The notes: a model not told the origin generated them from the letters alone. A stretch of DNA of 64,000 bases from PALSA-612 sp963765295 (GCA_963765295.1 CAVXVO010000002.1:1-64000); one strand, 5' to 3'. Counted from the stretch's first letter, positions 1 to 8,844 are shown. Made by a program: numbers and translations.

Positions 1-99
1 GGCGGGCGTGTCGCGGTCGGCGGCCTACGAGCAGCGCCGCCGCCGGAGCGCCTCGGCTGAAGGTGTTTCTGCCCGGCGTCGTCCTGGCCCGGTCGGGGC

Positions 100-812
100 G
101 ATGCCCGACGCGGAGCTTTTGGCCGAGATCCGCCGCGAATCTCGAGTCGTCCCCGTTCGTCGGCGAGGGCCATCGCAAGGTGTGGGCGCGGCTGCGCCGC
201 AAGCGTGACGTGCGCACGAGCCGCAAGCGAGTGCTGAGGTTGACCAGGGAAGCCGGTCTGCTCGCTCCGACCCGCAGGTACGCAAGCGCTCCCAGCGGCT
301 GCACGAGGGGACGATCACGGTCTCGCTGCCCGACACGCTCTGGGCGACCGACGCGACCGAGGCGTGGACACGCCTGGAGGGCCGCTGCGCGGTGTTCGTG
401 ATCGTCGACCACGGCTCCAACGAGGTCTGGTACGACGCCGCCCGACGGATGGACCGGTTCGCGGCCGCTGATCTGCTCCGCGAGGTCTGCAGCGAACGGT
501 TCGGATCCGTGGATCGGGCCGTCGCCTCCGGGCTGGCGCTCCGCTACGACGGCGGCTCCTGCTTCCGAAGCGACCACTACCAGACCGAGATCGACCACCT
601 CGGCATCGCCCGCTCTCCCGCCTTCCACTACGAGCCCGAGACGAACGGCTGCGCCGAGAAAGCACTCCAGACGCTCAAGGAACAGCTGCTCTGGATCGAG
701 CGCTTCAACACGCTCGACGAGCTACGAACCGGCCGTCCGCGCCTTCGGGCGAACCTACAACCAGCACTGGCTGATCGAGCTGGACGACAAGAACCAAAGC
801 TCGGCAGGCTAG
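100..812 (+). pseudogene. IS3-family transposase OrfB (rve integrase), frameshifted
   Basis: Three overlapping frames together read as the catalytic subunit of an IS3-type transposase: an HTH_21-like stretch (HRKVWARLRRKRDVRTSRKR), then a retroviral-integrase core with the DDE residues in WATDATE (first Asp), RYDGGS (second Asp) and ETNGCAEKALQTLKE (Glu), and a C-terminal piece ending in LIELDDKNQSSAG before the TAG at 810-812. The frame changes near 280 and again near 722, so no continuous protein is made as written. No OrfA or terminal inverted repeat is visible and the upstream end may lie outside the window. The DDE assignment rests on motif context; a sequencing slip rather than decay cannot be excluded. 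Confidence 0.7.
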
Positions 813-904
813 ACAGCGAGCACCTACCGACGATGCGCACGGGTTACGAGCTGCGCGAAAGGGGGTGGGCCGCCCCCGAGGGGGCAGCCCGTGGCCGATG
901 CTGT

Positions 905-2056
905 TTAGCCGTTCAGACTGACGGGGATGGAGAACAGGCGGCGTGTGGAGATGCCTCCGAGCAGGTTCTCGCCTGACTTGCGGGCGCGGACGAACATCGC
1001 GAGCAGTTGCTGCTTTCCGCTGACCGGGAAGCCGGACAGGGTGTGGAAGCTGAGCTCGGCGAAGCCGTTCGAGCCGGTTGCCTGCTCGCCTGGGCTCGAC
1101 AGCTGGTTGTAGGGCGTGGCCGTCACGTAGACGAGGGCGCCCTGTACAGAGCGGCCGCCGCAGGCCGACACGTGGTAGCGCACGATGATCTGCTGCGACC
1201 CAGCGTGGACGATGGACGGGCTCGACTGCTGCGCGTCGATCAGCAGCCGGGCAGGCGACTTCAGGTTTGCCACCTGGATGGTGCCCGTGCCGGTCGGGCA
1301 ACCGGTCGCCGACGGGGGCGGCGGAGGAGCGACGGCGGAGGTGATCACTGCGGTCGGCACCGATGAGGCGAAGGCACTGCCATTCTTGTTCGTGGCCTGC
1401 ACCTTGAACCTGATCGTGTTCCCGACATCGACAGATTTCAGTAGGTAGCCGTTCTTGTTGTTGGCGCCGCTGATGTTCGAGCAGTTGTCGCCGTTCTTGT
1501 CGCAACGCACCCAGAAGTCGTTGTAATCGGTCACGTTGCCGGTCCAACTGCCCCGGTTTCCGACCAGCGTCTTGCCCTCCTGCGGTGTACCCGAGATCGT
1601 CGGCGAGGACGTGTTCTTCGGCGCCGACGGAGACGCCACGACATCGGTTGCAGGCGACGCAGCGTTCGTGCTCCCGTCGGCATTCGTGGCGGTAACGCGC
1701 ACGCGGATCGTGCGGCCGACGTCCGCGCTTCGAAGCGTGTAGCTGTTCGTCGTCGCACCCGAGATCGTGGTGCAGTTGGAGGCGTCACCCTTCCCCCCGT
1801 TGGGCGGACAGCGACGCCACTGGAAAGCGAAGCTGGTCGGGTTGTTCCGCCAGGTGCCGGTCGTGGCGGTCAGCGTCTCACCCTGAATCGGGTCGCCGGA
1901 GATCCGCGGCTCCTGCTTGTTCACGGGTGCTGCTGCCGACTGCGCCGACCCCAACGTCGGCACGAGCAAAGCCACCGCGACTGCCGACAGGGCCACTAGC
2001 GACCCGCCGAGCCACAGAACTGGTCTCGACCGGACGCGTCTGAATGTGTGAGACAT
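905..2056 (-). CDS. Secreted Ig-like repeat protein
   Basis: A 383-aa exported protein. Residues 13-38 form a hydrophobic signal/anchor segment (VLWLGGSLVALSAVAVALLV) after a basic start, followed by two related domains (about 45-125 and 130-220) that share the pattern ISG-P-x-G-TL...G-W and DVG-TIR-V-AT-N-GS. This pattern is typical of bacterial Ig-like repeats in actinobacterial surface proteins. A PPPPP linker near residue 228 leads to a unique C-terminal domain of about 140 residues. It presumably sits outside the cell; the ligand is unknown. It is flanked by degraded transposase and SRAP remnants, yet is itself uninterrupted. No enzymatic motif is visible. Confidence 0.75.
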   Translation of the reverse strand: MSHTFRRVRSRPVLWLGGSLVALSAVAVALLVPTLGSAQSAAAPVNKQEPRISGDPIQGETLTATTGTWRNNPTSFAFQWRRCPPNGGKGDASNCTTISGATTNSYTLRSADVGRTIRVRVTATNADGSTNAASPATDVVASPSAPKNTSSPTISGTPQEGKTLVGNRGSWTGNVTDYNDFWVRCDKNGDNCSNISGANNKNGYLLKSVDVGNTIRFKVQATNKNGSAFASSVPTAVITSAVAPPPPPSATGCPTGTGTIQVANLKSPARLLIDAQQSSPSIVHAGSQQIIVRYHVSACGGRSVQGALVYVTATPYNQLSSPGEQATGSNGFAELSFHTLSGFPVSGKQQLLAMFVRARKSGENLLGGISTRRLFSIPVSLNG

Positions 2057-2194
2057 CTTTACCCCTTCGTTCGAGTTGTCCGTGAATAAGCGGAGCGCGA
2101 GTCAGTGCCCTCGACCCGGACGCCGGTCTCACGCGAATCCGGCCGACGCGAGACACCCATCCAGACCCCTTCCCTCGGAACCGGCCCGCTCAAA

Positions 2195-2360
2195 CCATCG
2201 ACGCCGAGTCGGCGGGCAACTGCGCCACGATTGTCCCGGCAGATGACGGAGAGCAGGACGACGACGAAGACGACGCCGTAGATGCGCTTGGCTCCCTCGA
2301 CGCTTTCGAGCACGGCGAACGCGGCTAAGAGGATCGGTACGGCTCCCTTGAGAGGCGGGA
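2195..2360 (-). pseudogene. CPA1 (NhaP/CvrA-type) cation/proton antiporter fragment
   Basis: About 50 codons read LKGAVPILLAAFAVLESVEG followed by a hydrophobic stretch ending in VVFVVVLLSVIC and AVARRLGVDG. This matches the conserved (R/K)GAVPI-LA segment and last transmembrane helix of CPA1 monovalent cation/proton antiporters. The rest of the roughly 400-aa transporter is absent. It is joined without a gap to the end of the SRAP remnant, so this is a junction between two unrelated dead genes rather than a functional protein. The identification rests on the GAVPI motif and hydrophobic pattern. Confidence 0.5.
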
Positions 2361-2680
2361 GTGGATGGGCTGCTTCTTCCCGTCCTGTCCGACTGTCCAC
2401 TCGTAGAACCCGTCGCCGACGACGAGGCAGCGGTGTGTTGTGACAAGCAGCGACCCGGAACGCGGGCTTATCCGCGAGTGTTTCAGCTCGGGCGTTGGAT
2501 CATCTTGAACGCGATTCGCTCATGCTTCGCCCAGCGCGGGAGGCAGGCACCAGCGAGCGAGAACCCCTTTCCGTTCGCTCTCACGCTTTCGGACGATCAG
2601 CGCCTGCTGGGTCGCGCCAGGTTCGCGACCCAGCACAGCGCCAACACGCGCTCAACCAGCTCGCGACGAGCCCTGAACCT
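2345..2680 (-). pseudogene. SRAP (HMCES/YedK) peptidase-like remnant, several frameshifts
   Basis: Read right to left across three frames, the strand gives GATQQALIVRKRESERKG, then PRWAKHERIAFKMIQ, then AETLADKPAFR, then HRCLVVGDGFYEWTVGQDGK. These match, in order, the APTQ, W-GL-PPWAK, NARAET-KPAFR and RCLVPADGFYEW blocks of SRAP proteins, which crosslink to abasic sites in single-stranded DNA. The catalytic N-terminal Cys2 region is not recognisable, and at least three frame changes occur. It is a decayed fragment abutting the antiporter fragment. Confidence 0.6.
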
Positions 2681-2696
2681 CGGCCGCGACGGCCTG

Positions 2697-3680
2697 CTAG
2701 ACGATTGATTCCGTTAGTGGTCGTAGGCGGTGAGGTGGCGGCCGGGGTTGTCGGTGTGCCAGTTGTGGAGGATGACGGCGGTGAGGGCGAGTAGGCGTCG
2801 GGCGATGCGGCTGATCAGGCCGTTGAGGGTGCGGCCGCCGTGGCGTTCGAGCGAGAGTTGGTCTTTGAGGGTGTCGAAGCAGGACTCGATCCATTGGCGG
2901 ATGCCGCCGAGTGAGCCGAAGCGGGGCTTCTCGTTTTTGCGGTCGGGGCGGAGCAGTTTGGCGCCGAGCGAGGCGACGAGCTGTTCGAACTCGGCGCCGG
3001 CGAAGCCTTTGTCGGCGATCACGGTTTTGCCCTGCTCGAAGGACGCGCTCGAGCAGTTCGGCAGCGACAACGCGCTCGGGCGCGTTGGCGGGGGCGAGCT
3101 CGAACCCGACCGGGAGCCCGTCGGGGGCGCAGAGGAGGTAGAGGCGGAAGCCCCAGAACCAGCGGCTGTGGGAGCGGCAGTAGCCGTAGCCGCCCAGGCC
3201 GGCCAGCGCGGAGCGTCGCACGGTCTCGCGGGAGGCCGCGCACGGCACCGGGGTCGAGTCGAGCAGCCTGCAGCCGGTCGCAGAACGACGGTGACAGCCT
3301 GGCGAGCAGCGTGATCGCCTCCAGCAGTTGCGGCGCCAACGCCCGCAGCCGCTTGTTGAAGCCCGACTGGCCGGGGATGTAGGGAAACAAATGACCGAGA
3401 CGCTGCCGCGCGAGCCGCAGGAAGCGCCGCTCGTTCGGGCAATCGAGCAGCACCTGCGCGACCGCCAGACAGATCAACTCACTATCCGAGATCCGCGGCC
3501 GCCGCCCACGGCGCCGTCTGCACGGCAGGAGATCATCAACCAGCACGTAAACAGCGGTCAGAGAGGCGTCGAGGTCGGCGTACATCGCGATCCTCCTATG
3601 GTCGACGTTGTTCAGCAACGCCGACTTCGGCGCTCGACCGCGCCGGGCCCCAACGACCTATTTAGGAATCAATCGTCTAG
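2697..3680 (-). mobile_element. IS982-family insertion sequence
   Basis: A 984-bp unit bounded by perfect 16-bp inverted repeats: CTAGACGATTGATTCC at 2697-2712 and its reverse complement at 3665-3680. The outer CTAG is self-complementary, so it could instead be a 4-bp target duplication around 12-bp termini. The unit encloses one transposase gene and its length fits IS982 elements (about 1 kb). The right end lies immediately against the broken methyltransferase-like gene, whose 3' end is missing. Confidence 0.8.
2714..3587 (-). pseudogene. IS982-family DDE transposase, two frameshifts
   Basis: The N-terminal frame reads MYADLDASLTAVYVLVDDLL, then SDSELICLAVAQVLL and RRFLRLARQRLGHLFPYIPG, the typical IS982 N-terminus. 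A second frame (about 3050-3250) carries SRETVRRSALAGLGGYGYC and SHSRWFWGFRLYLL, and a third (2714 to about 3050) carries KTVIADKGFAG, RPDRKNEKPRFG, RQWIESCFDTLKDQLSLERH and the C-terminal LLALTAVILHNW. The second Asp (IADKG) and catalytic Glu (WIESCF) are present. Frame changes near 3250 and 3050 would stop translation. The element may be recently active, since its ends are perfect; either the shifts inactivate it or they are sequencing errors. Confidence 0.8.
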
Positions 3681-4036
3681 CCGTTCCCAGAGAGCATCGC
3701 GACCAGGATGCCCGAGTGATCGGGTGACGAACCAGGTGGTAGGGGCCGCTGGTCACCAGCTCTGGCTCGTCCTTCTGCGTCATCAAGGCCCCAGTCGCGC
3801 CCGATGTGCACGCCGGCCCAGAAGCCCAACCCTAGACCGAAGAGGACGAGCCCGATGCCAGCACGCCACGGATCGGTGTTAAGTCCGTGGCCTCGAAATA
3901 CTCCCAAGCGAATCAAGACGATCACGACGACAGCGATCACCGCCCTAATACGGAGTTCGCGGGACCAAGGAACGCGGCCCCTCTTCATAGAAAAGGCCGC
4001 CACGAGCCAGTACAGCCAGCAGCCAGTTGGTGGCAC
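3670..4036 (-). pseudogene. Isoprenylcysteine carboxyl methyltransferase-like protein, 3'-truncated at the IS982 element
   Basis: The start encodes membrane segments (AVIAVVVIVLIRLGVF, GIGLVLFGLGLGFWAGVHIG) followed by GRDWG. A neighbouring frame then gives MTQKDEPELVTSGPYHLVRH, the hallmark of ICMT/phospholipid methyltransferase-like membrane proteins, and the first frame resumes with SGILVAMLSGNG. The IS982 right end lies where the last helices should follow. Two frame changes and the missing C-terminus make it nonfunctional as written. The substrate of this family in bacteria is often unknown. Confidence 0.6.
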
Positions 4037-4146
4037 TCTGCCGCGACCGCTGGGATTTGTGTTCGGGCGAAACGTTCACCACGGCGGCTCGGTCACGTCC
4101 CGTCAAGTGGTGTATGAGTGCTGAGCGCGTCATCCTCGCCTGACGG

Positions 4147-5362
4147 TTAGGCGGCTGTCGCGATCGCGATCACCTCCTCGGGCTCGTCGACGGGTGGGGT
4201 GAGCGCCTTGGCGATCGATTCGGCGCTCATGTAGCGGCGGGCGATTGCCCATTCGTCGTGTTGCTCGGCGAGGACGGCGCCGACCCAGGCGGATGATCGC
4301 GGCCCGGTTGGGGAAGATGCCGACGACGTCGGTGCGGCGGCGGATCTCTTTGTTGAGCCGCTCGAGCGAGTTGTTCGACCAGAGCTGGCGCCAGTGCTCT
4401 TTCGGGAAGCAGGTGAAGGCGAGCAGCTCCGGCCCGGCCTGCTCCAGCAGCGCTGCCGCCTCGGGGAAGCGGTCACCGAGTTGGATGAGGACGCGGGTGT
4501 GCTGCTCGCGCACCGTGTCCGCGTCCGGCTGGGCGAAGACCGAGCGCACCATCGTCGCCACGAACGACTGCGCGCTCTTCGGCACGCGGGTGAGCAGATT
4601 GCGCATGAAATGGGTGCGGCAGCGCTGCCACGAGGCGCCGGGCAGCGTCGAGGCGATCGCGTCGACGAGGCCGGGATGAGCGTCGCTGGTCACGAGCTTG
4701 ACGCCGGCGAGGCCGCGGGCAACGAGCGAGCGCAGGAACGCGAGCCAGGCCGCCCCGTCCTCGCTCGTGACCACGTCGAGCCCCAACGACTCACGGCAGC
4801 CGTCCCGGTTGACGGCGACGGCGTGGACGACGCAGGCGTTGACCGTCCGGCCGCCCTCGCGGCACTTGACGACCAGCGCGTCGAGCGTCAGGTAGGGGTA
4901 GGGCGCCCCATCGAGCGGCCGTGAGCGGAAGTCCTCGACGATCACGTCCAGGCTCTTCGCCAAGCGCGAGACCTGGCTCTTGCTCATCCGCTCGACCCCG
5001 AGCTGTCGAACGAGCTTCTCCACCCGCCGAGTCGAGACGCCGGCCAGATAGGCATCGGCGACGACCGAGACGAACGCTTGCTCGGTCCGGCGCCTGGGCT
5101 CGAGCAGCCAGTCGGGAAAGTACGAGCCCTCCCTCAGTCTCGGGATCGCGAGCTCGATCGTGCCCACCCTCGTGTCCCAGCTGCGATCCCGGTAGCCGTT
5201 ACGGCGGTTGACCCGCTCCGGGGAGCGCTCACCGCACTCGGCACCGCAAAGCGTGTCTGCCTCCGCGCTCATCAGCGCCTCGCAGAACTCCTGCACCATC
5301 GCCCGCAACAGATCAGGGCTCGCCTGCTCAAGCTGCTTGCGCAACCAACTGGAAACATCCAT
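4147..5362 (-). mobile_element. IS256-family (Mutator-type) transposase, frameshift near C-terminus
   Basis: A DDE transposase of about 405 aa. It shows the IS256 hallmarks NRRNGYRDRSWDTRVGTIEL near residue 52, the first Asp in YLTLDALVVK, the second in VTSDAHPGL, the RCRTHFMRNLL segment, and the Glu in NNSLERLNKEIRRRTDVVGI. One extra G near 4282 shifts the frame. Removing it joins the body to VGAVLAEQHDEWAIARRYMS and a stop at 4147; as written the protein ends with an unrelated basic tail at 4130. Clear terminal inverted repeats could not be identified on either side. Divergent DNA to the right (5363-5934) lacks genes. Confidence 0.85.
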
Positions 5363-5934
5363 CGTGCTCTGACCACCGTGCTTCCTCCTCGCTGAGTCTC
5401 TGACAAGACCTCGCGAGGATGGCGCGGTGGTCAGCTATCACCCGCCCGCGGCAGCCGCTCCGCGCTCGCCTACGGCTCGCGCTCCACGGCCCCCGCGGAA
5501 GACCACCTCACCTGCTCGTACACCACGAGCGGGGACGCTACTGGCGGCTCCATGTCGAGCGACGCGTCGGGCTCGAACATGGCTCTACGCCTTGCACCGT
5601 CGGGTGAGGGCACGGACGGACGGGCTTACGGTGTGTCTCGCAGAACGGCGAGGCGCGCGATCTGTGTCGAGCGAGGCACGGCGGGACCCGGCTCCGGACG
5701 GCTCGGCTCCGCTGAGGCTTCGGCGCGTCTTCTCCGCTTGGCGGTGGCCGCCACGCCGCCAAGCCGCCACATGCGCAGCCCGATCCCGTACCACGAGACG
5801 AACCGCGGCATGTTAAGCCCGCCACATACGCCGCCAAGCAGGGTCTAGCCTCGCTTGAGCCTGTCGTCTTTTGCGGAAAGTGCGACGGGGCATGAGCCTC
5901 GCTCGAAACCGCGACCGCCCCATCAAACCTTGCG
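5363..5934. other. Gene-free stretch between the IS256-type element and yraN stump
   Basis: No reading frame here resembles a protein family, and candidate frames on both strands have arginine/proline-rich shadow composition. A direct repeat acgccgccaag occurs at about 5752 and 5829. This is probably mobile-element flanking debris that replaced the rest of yraN. Confidence 0.4.
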
Positions 5935-6015
5935 TTAAAGCAAGTACCTTCCGAGGATCCGGTAGCCGCGCAGCCGGTAGTGCCACACAGCCTGCTCCTC
6001 GGCCCCGTTCCTCAC
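5935..6015 (-). pseudogene. yraN: YraN (UPF0102) N-terminal stump, truncated
   Basis: A 26-codon frame (VRNGAEEQAVWHYRLRGYRI, then LGRYLL and a TAA at 5935-5937) matches the extreme N-terminus of YraN nuclease-fold proteins (G-x-GE--A-x-x-L-RRGYRIL-RN). Its GTG overlaps the rnhB stop (GTGA), the usual rnhB-yraN coupling. Normal YraN is about 120 aa, so roughly 80% is missing and the sequence beyond is unrelated. This marks the point where mobile DNA to the left broke the conserved operon. Confidence 0.65.
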
Positions 6016-6788
6016 ACGGCGTAGCAGAGCGCCTGGAACGAGCGGCGGTGCACGTTCGAGGGCCCGTGCAGGCGCACGCGGGACGAGTGCTCCGGCGTGA
6101 TGTAGCCGACGTGCGACGCGAAGCCGTAGGCGGGATAGAGGCTGTCCATGCGGTGCATCAGCCGGTCGCGGACGACCTTCGCCACGATCGACGCGGCGGC
6201 GATCGCGGCGCTGCGCTCGTCACCGTCGACGACGGCCGTGTGCTCGGGGGCCGCCGGGCCGAGCCGGAACCCGTCGACGAGGCAGACCTCGCCAGGCGGA
6301 GTCAAGGCGTGGAGCACGGCACGCAGCCCGCGGAGATTGCAGACGTGCAGGCCGTCGCGGTCGATCCTCGCCGAAGAGAAGGCCTGGACGCTGATCCGCT
6401 CGGCGCAGCCGACGACGGCCTGGAACAGCTCCTCGCGCTGCGGACCGGTGAGCTGCTTCGAGTCGTTCAGCAGCGCGAGCGGACGCACCCTGGAGCCGCG
6501 GAGCGCCTCGTAGTCGAGCAGCACGCCGGCGACGAGGAGCGGTCCGGCGAGGGAGCCGCGCCCTGCCTCGTCGGCGCCGACGACGTAGCGCGCGCCGATT
6601 CGCCGGTCGAAGCTAAGAAGTCTCTTGCCCGTCCGCCTCGGCGGCGACGGGCTCCGGGTCGGACGCGGCTTCGGGCTCGGGCTGCTCTTCGGACTCGGGC
6701 TCGAGTTGCGCGCCGACGCGGCCCTCGACTGCTTCGACTTCCTCCTCGGGAGCTTCTTCGGAAGCTTCCTCGAGGGTGTCGGCGGCAT
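6012..6788 (-). CDS. rnhB: Ribonuclease HII with basic N-terminal extension
   Basis: Cleaves RNA in RNA-DNA hybrids, including misincorporated ribonucleotides. The core begins near residue 60 with VVGADEAGRGSLAGP (catalytic DE), continues with LNDSKQL and EVCLVDG, and contains DGDERSAAIAAASIVAKV (distal acidic residue and family signature). The only ordinary start codon in frame is ATG 6788, which adds about 58 Ser/Pro/Lys/Arg-rich residues and overlaps the 3' end of rplS by 176 nt in another frame. A shorter form would need a non-standard start near the rplS stop. It is followed by the coupled yraN stump. Confidence 0.9.
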   Translation of the reverse strand: MPPTPSRKLPKKLPRRKSKQSRAASARNSSPSPKSSPSPKPRPTRSPSPPRRTGKRLLSFDRRIGARYVVGADEAGRGSLAGPLLVAGVLLDYEALRGSRVRPLALLNDSKQLTGPQREELFQAVVGCAERISVQAFSSARIDRDGLHVCNLRGLRAVLHALTPPGEVCLVDGFRLGPAAPEHTAVVDGDERSAAIAAASIVAKVVRDRLMHRMDSLYPAYGFASHVGYITPEHSSRVRLHGPSNVHRRSFQALCYAV

Positions 6789-7152
6789 CTGCCGAGGATA
6801 GCTTGCCCCCGTACTGCTTGGCCCTCACGCGCGCCTTCTTACCCACTTTCTCCCGCAAGTAGTAGAGCTTGGCGCGATTCACGTCACCGATCTGGACGAC
6901 CTCGATCTTCTCGATCTTCGGCGAGTGGAGCGGGAACGAGCGCTCGACGCCGACGCCGAAGGACTGCTTGCGGACGGTGAAGGTCTCGCGAGAGCCGGCA
7001 CCCTGGCGCTTGATCACGACGCCCTCGAAGACCTGGACGCGGGAGCGCGTGCCCTCGATGACGCGGAAATGCACGCGAACGGTGTCTCCCGCCTTGAACC
7101 TCGGCAGGCCCTTGCGCAGCTGGCGCTTCTCGATCGTCTCGATAGCAGTCAT
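6613..7152 (-). CDS. rplS: 50S ribosomal protein L19 with acidic C-terminal tail
   Basis: A 179-aa L19. Residues 1-115 cover the whole conserved protein (LPRFKAGDTVRVHFRVIEG, VFEGVVIKRQGAG, TFTVRKQSFGVGVERSFPLH, KLYYLREKVGKKARVR). Typical L19 ends there; this one carries about 55 further Glu/Pro/Ala-rich residues (126-179). That tail is written over the start of rnhB in a second frame. ATG 7152 is chosen because it directly starts the conserved N-terminus and is the last gene boundary after lepB. It sits at the 30S-50S interface. Confidence 0.95.
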   Translation of the reverse strand: MTAIETIEKRQLRKGLPRFKAGDTVRVHFRVIEGTRSRVQVFEGVVIKRQGAGSRETFTVRKQSFGVGVERSFPLHSPKIEKIEVVQIGDVNRAKLYYLREKVGKKARVRAKQYGGKLSSADAADTLEEASEEAPEEEVEAVEGRVGAQLEPESEEQPEPEAASDPEPVAAEADGQETS

Positions 7153-7241
7153 GGCGACAGAGCGTTCCTCACGAAAGAAGAGCCCCGCAGCGGGGCCGAC
7201 CGACAATGCTAGCGAAACCGCGCAGCCGCCCCGGCGGCTAG

Positions 7242-8182
7242 CTAGCGGAACCCGATTCTGTTCGGCGGCCAGTAGACGAAGAAGACCGTCGCCGATCAGG
7301 TTTCCGCGCGGCACCGAGCCCCACTGGCGCGAGTCGCAGGACTGCGAGGCGGTTGTCCCCCATGAAGAAGTACTGGCCCTTCGGGACCGTCCACTTCCCC
7401 GTTTGGGTGTCGCGGTGGCCCTTCTGGATGTACGTCTCCTTCAGGCGCTTGCCGTCGATGTAGACGTAGCCGGCCTTCTCGGACACGGTCTCGCCGGGGA
7501 GCCCGATCAGCCGCTTGACGAACGTGCCGCCCTCGCCGCACTTCTCCGCCGCCTCGGGTGGTGTCTTGAAGACGATGATGTCGCCGCGCGACGGGCTGCT
7601 GAAGTCGAGGCAGATGCGGCAGGCGAGCACGCGGTCGGAGAAGTGCGCCTCGCAGCCCGGCCCTGGTCGAGCGCAGTGCAGGGTCGGCTCCATCGACGAC
7701 GAGGGGATCCGGTACGGGTTGACGATCCACTGCTTGAGCGCGAGCACGATCACGATCGCGCCGATGATCGTGACGGCCCAGTCGATCGCGATCCGCCACG
7801 GTCGCGGAAGCCTCCGCGTCATCCGGTCGACCGGGTTCCACGACTTGCGCGGCTTGCCTGTCGGCGTATAGGCCGACTCCTCGCCGGCGCGCGCGCGGTC
7901 GTAGGCGGCGCGGCGCACTGGGTCGGACAGCAGGCGGTACGCGGCGTCGACGCGATGGAGCCGCTCTTCCCGGCCGGGGTCGCTGCCGAGCCAGAGGTCC
8001 GGATACTGCGCGAAGCGGTCGTAGGCGGCGCGGACGTCGTCGGGCGACGCGTCCGACGAGAGTCCGAGGATCTCGTACGGATCTGGAGAGGCGACGGACT
8101 CCGCCGTCGAAGCGAGTACGGGAGACGAGCCGTCGTCACCGGAGGGCGGCCACTCGGGGGGGCGCTGCCCGGGGTCGCTCAA
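7242..8182 (-). CDS. lepB: Signal peptidase I with J-domain-like N-terminus (two frameshifts)
   Basis: Removes signal peptides from exported proteins. From a TTG at 8182 that overlaps the trmD stop (TTGA), residues 36-95 resemble a DnaJ J-domain (DPYEILGLSSDASPDDVRAA, LLSDPVRRAAYD), but the HPD tripeptide reads YPD. One transmembrane helix follows (132-150), then the SPase I core with Ser163 (IPSSSMEPTL), Lys223 (FVKRLIGLPGE) and YFFMGDNR. An insertion at 170-191 carries four Cys (C-x6-C ... CxxC). Extra bases in CC near 7345 and GG near 7277 break the frame. Removing both restores SQSCDSRQWGSVPRGNLIGD and the end VYWPPNRIGFR at 7242. Probably a functional gene with sequence errors. Confidence 0.8.
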
Positions 8183-8844
8183 AGCGTGCTCCGAAGCCGG
8201 CTCTGGTCGCGGCGCCACTCGTCGATCCGGGCGTGGTGGCCGGACAGGAGCACATCCGGCACGTGCCAGCCGCGGAACTCGGCCGGCCGCGTGTAGTGCG
8301 GATACTCGAGCCCGCCGTCGAGTTCGGTCGAGAAGCTCTCGATGCGCGGCGACTCCTCGCTGCCGGTCGCGCCCGGGAGGAGCCGGGCGACGGCGTCGAC
8401 CACGACCATCGCCGCCAGCTCGCCGCCGGAGAGGACATAGGGGCCGATCGAGATCGCGTCCGAGCACAGGTGTACGAGAATCCGCTCGTCGAAGCCCTCG
8501 TAGCGGGCAGAGAGCAGCGTCAGCCGCTCCTCGGCGGCGAGCTCCTCGACGACCTGCTGGTCGAGCGGCCTGCCTTGCGGGGTGAGCGCGACGACGCGAT
8601 GACCGGGCACGCCGCCGTACACGGCATCGAGCGCCGCGGCGGCAACGTCGACTCGCAGCAGCATCCCTGCGCCGCCGCCGTACGGCTCGTCGTCGACCTG
8701 CCCGGCACGGAGCGGGCTGAAGTCACGGTAGTTCAGGAGCCGCAGCTCGAGCTCGTCGCCGAGCACCGACGCGAGCGGTCGCTGCTCCGTCAGCCATGCG
8801 AAGGCGTGGGGAACCAGGGTGAAGACGTCGAGCTGCAGGGGCAT
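8179..8844 (-). CDS. trmD: tRNA (guanine-N1)-methyltransferase
   Basis: Methylates G37 of tRNAs with S-adenosylmethionine, preventing frameshifting. The 221-aa SPOUT enzyme shows DEPYGGGAGMLLR (51-64), the trefoil-knot segments LTLLSARYEGFDERI (108-122) and IGPYVLSGGELAAMV (133-147), and C-terminal YPHYTRPAEFRG and PDVLLSGHHARIDEWR. It is slightly shorter than E. coli TrmD (255 aa). The ATG at 8844 abuts the rimM stop and its TGA overlaps the lepB start, so the genes are translationally coupled. Confidence 0.96.
   Translation of the reverse strand: MPLQLDVFTLVPHAFAWLTEQRPLASVLGDELELRLLNYRDFSPLRAGQVDDEPYGGGAGMLLRVDVAAAALDAVYGGVPGHRVVALTPQGRPLDQQVVEELAAEERLTLLSARYEGFDERILVHLCSDAISIGPYVLSGGELAAMVVVDAVARLLPGATGSEESPRIESFSTELDGGLEYPHYTRPAEFRGWHVPDVLLSGHHARIDEWRRDQSRLRSTL

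Noticed and set aside
4090..5450. Terminal inverted repeats of the IS256-type element
   Set aside because: Flanks at 4090-4146 and 5363-5440 share only short scattered matches, not a convincing pair.
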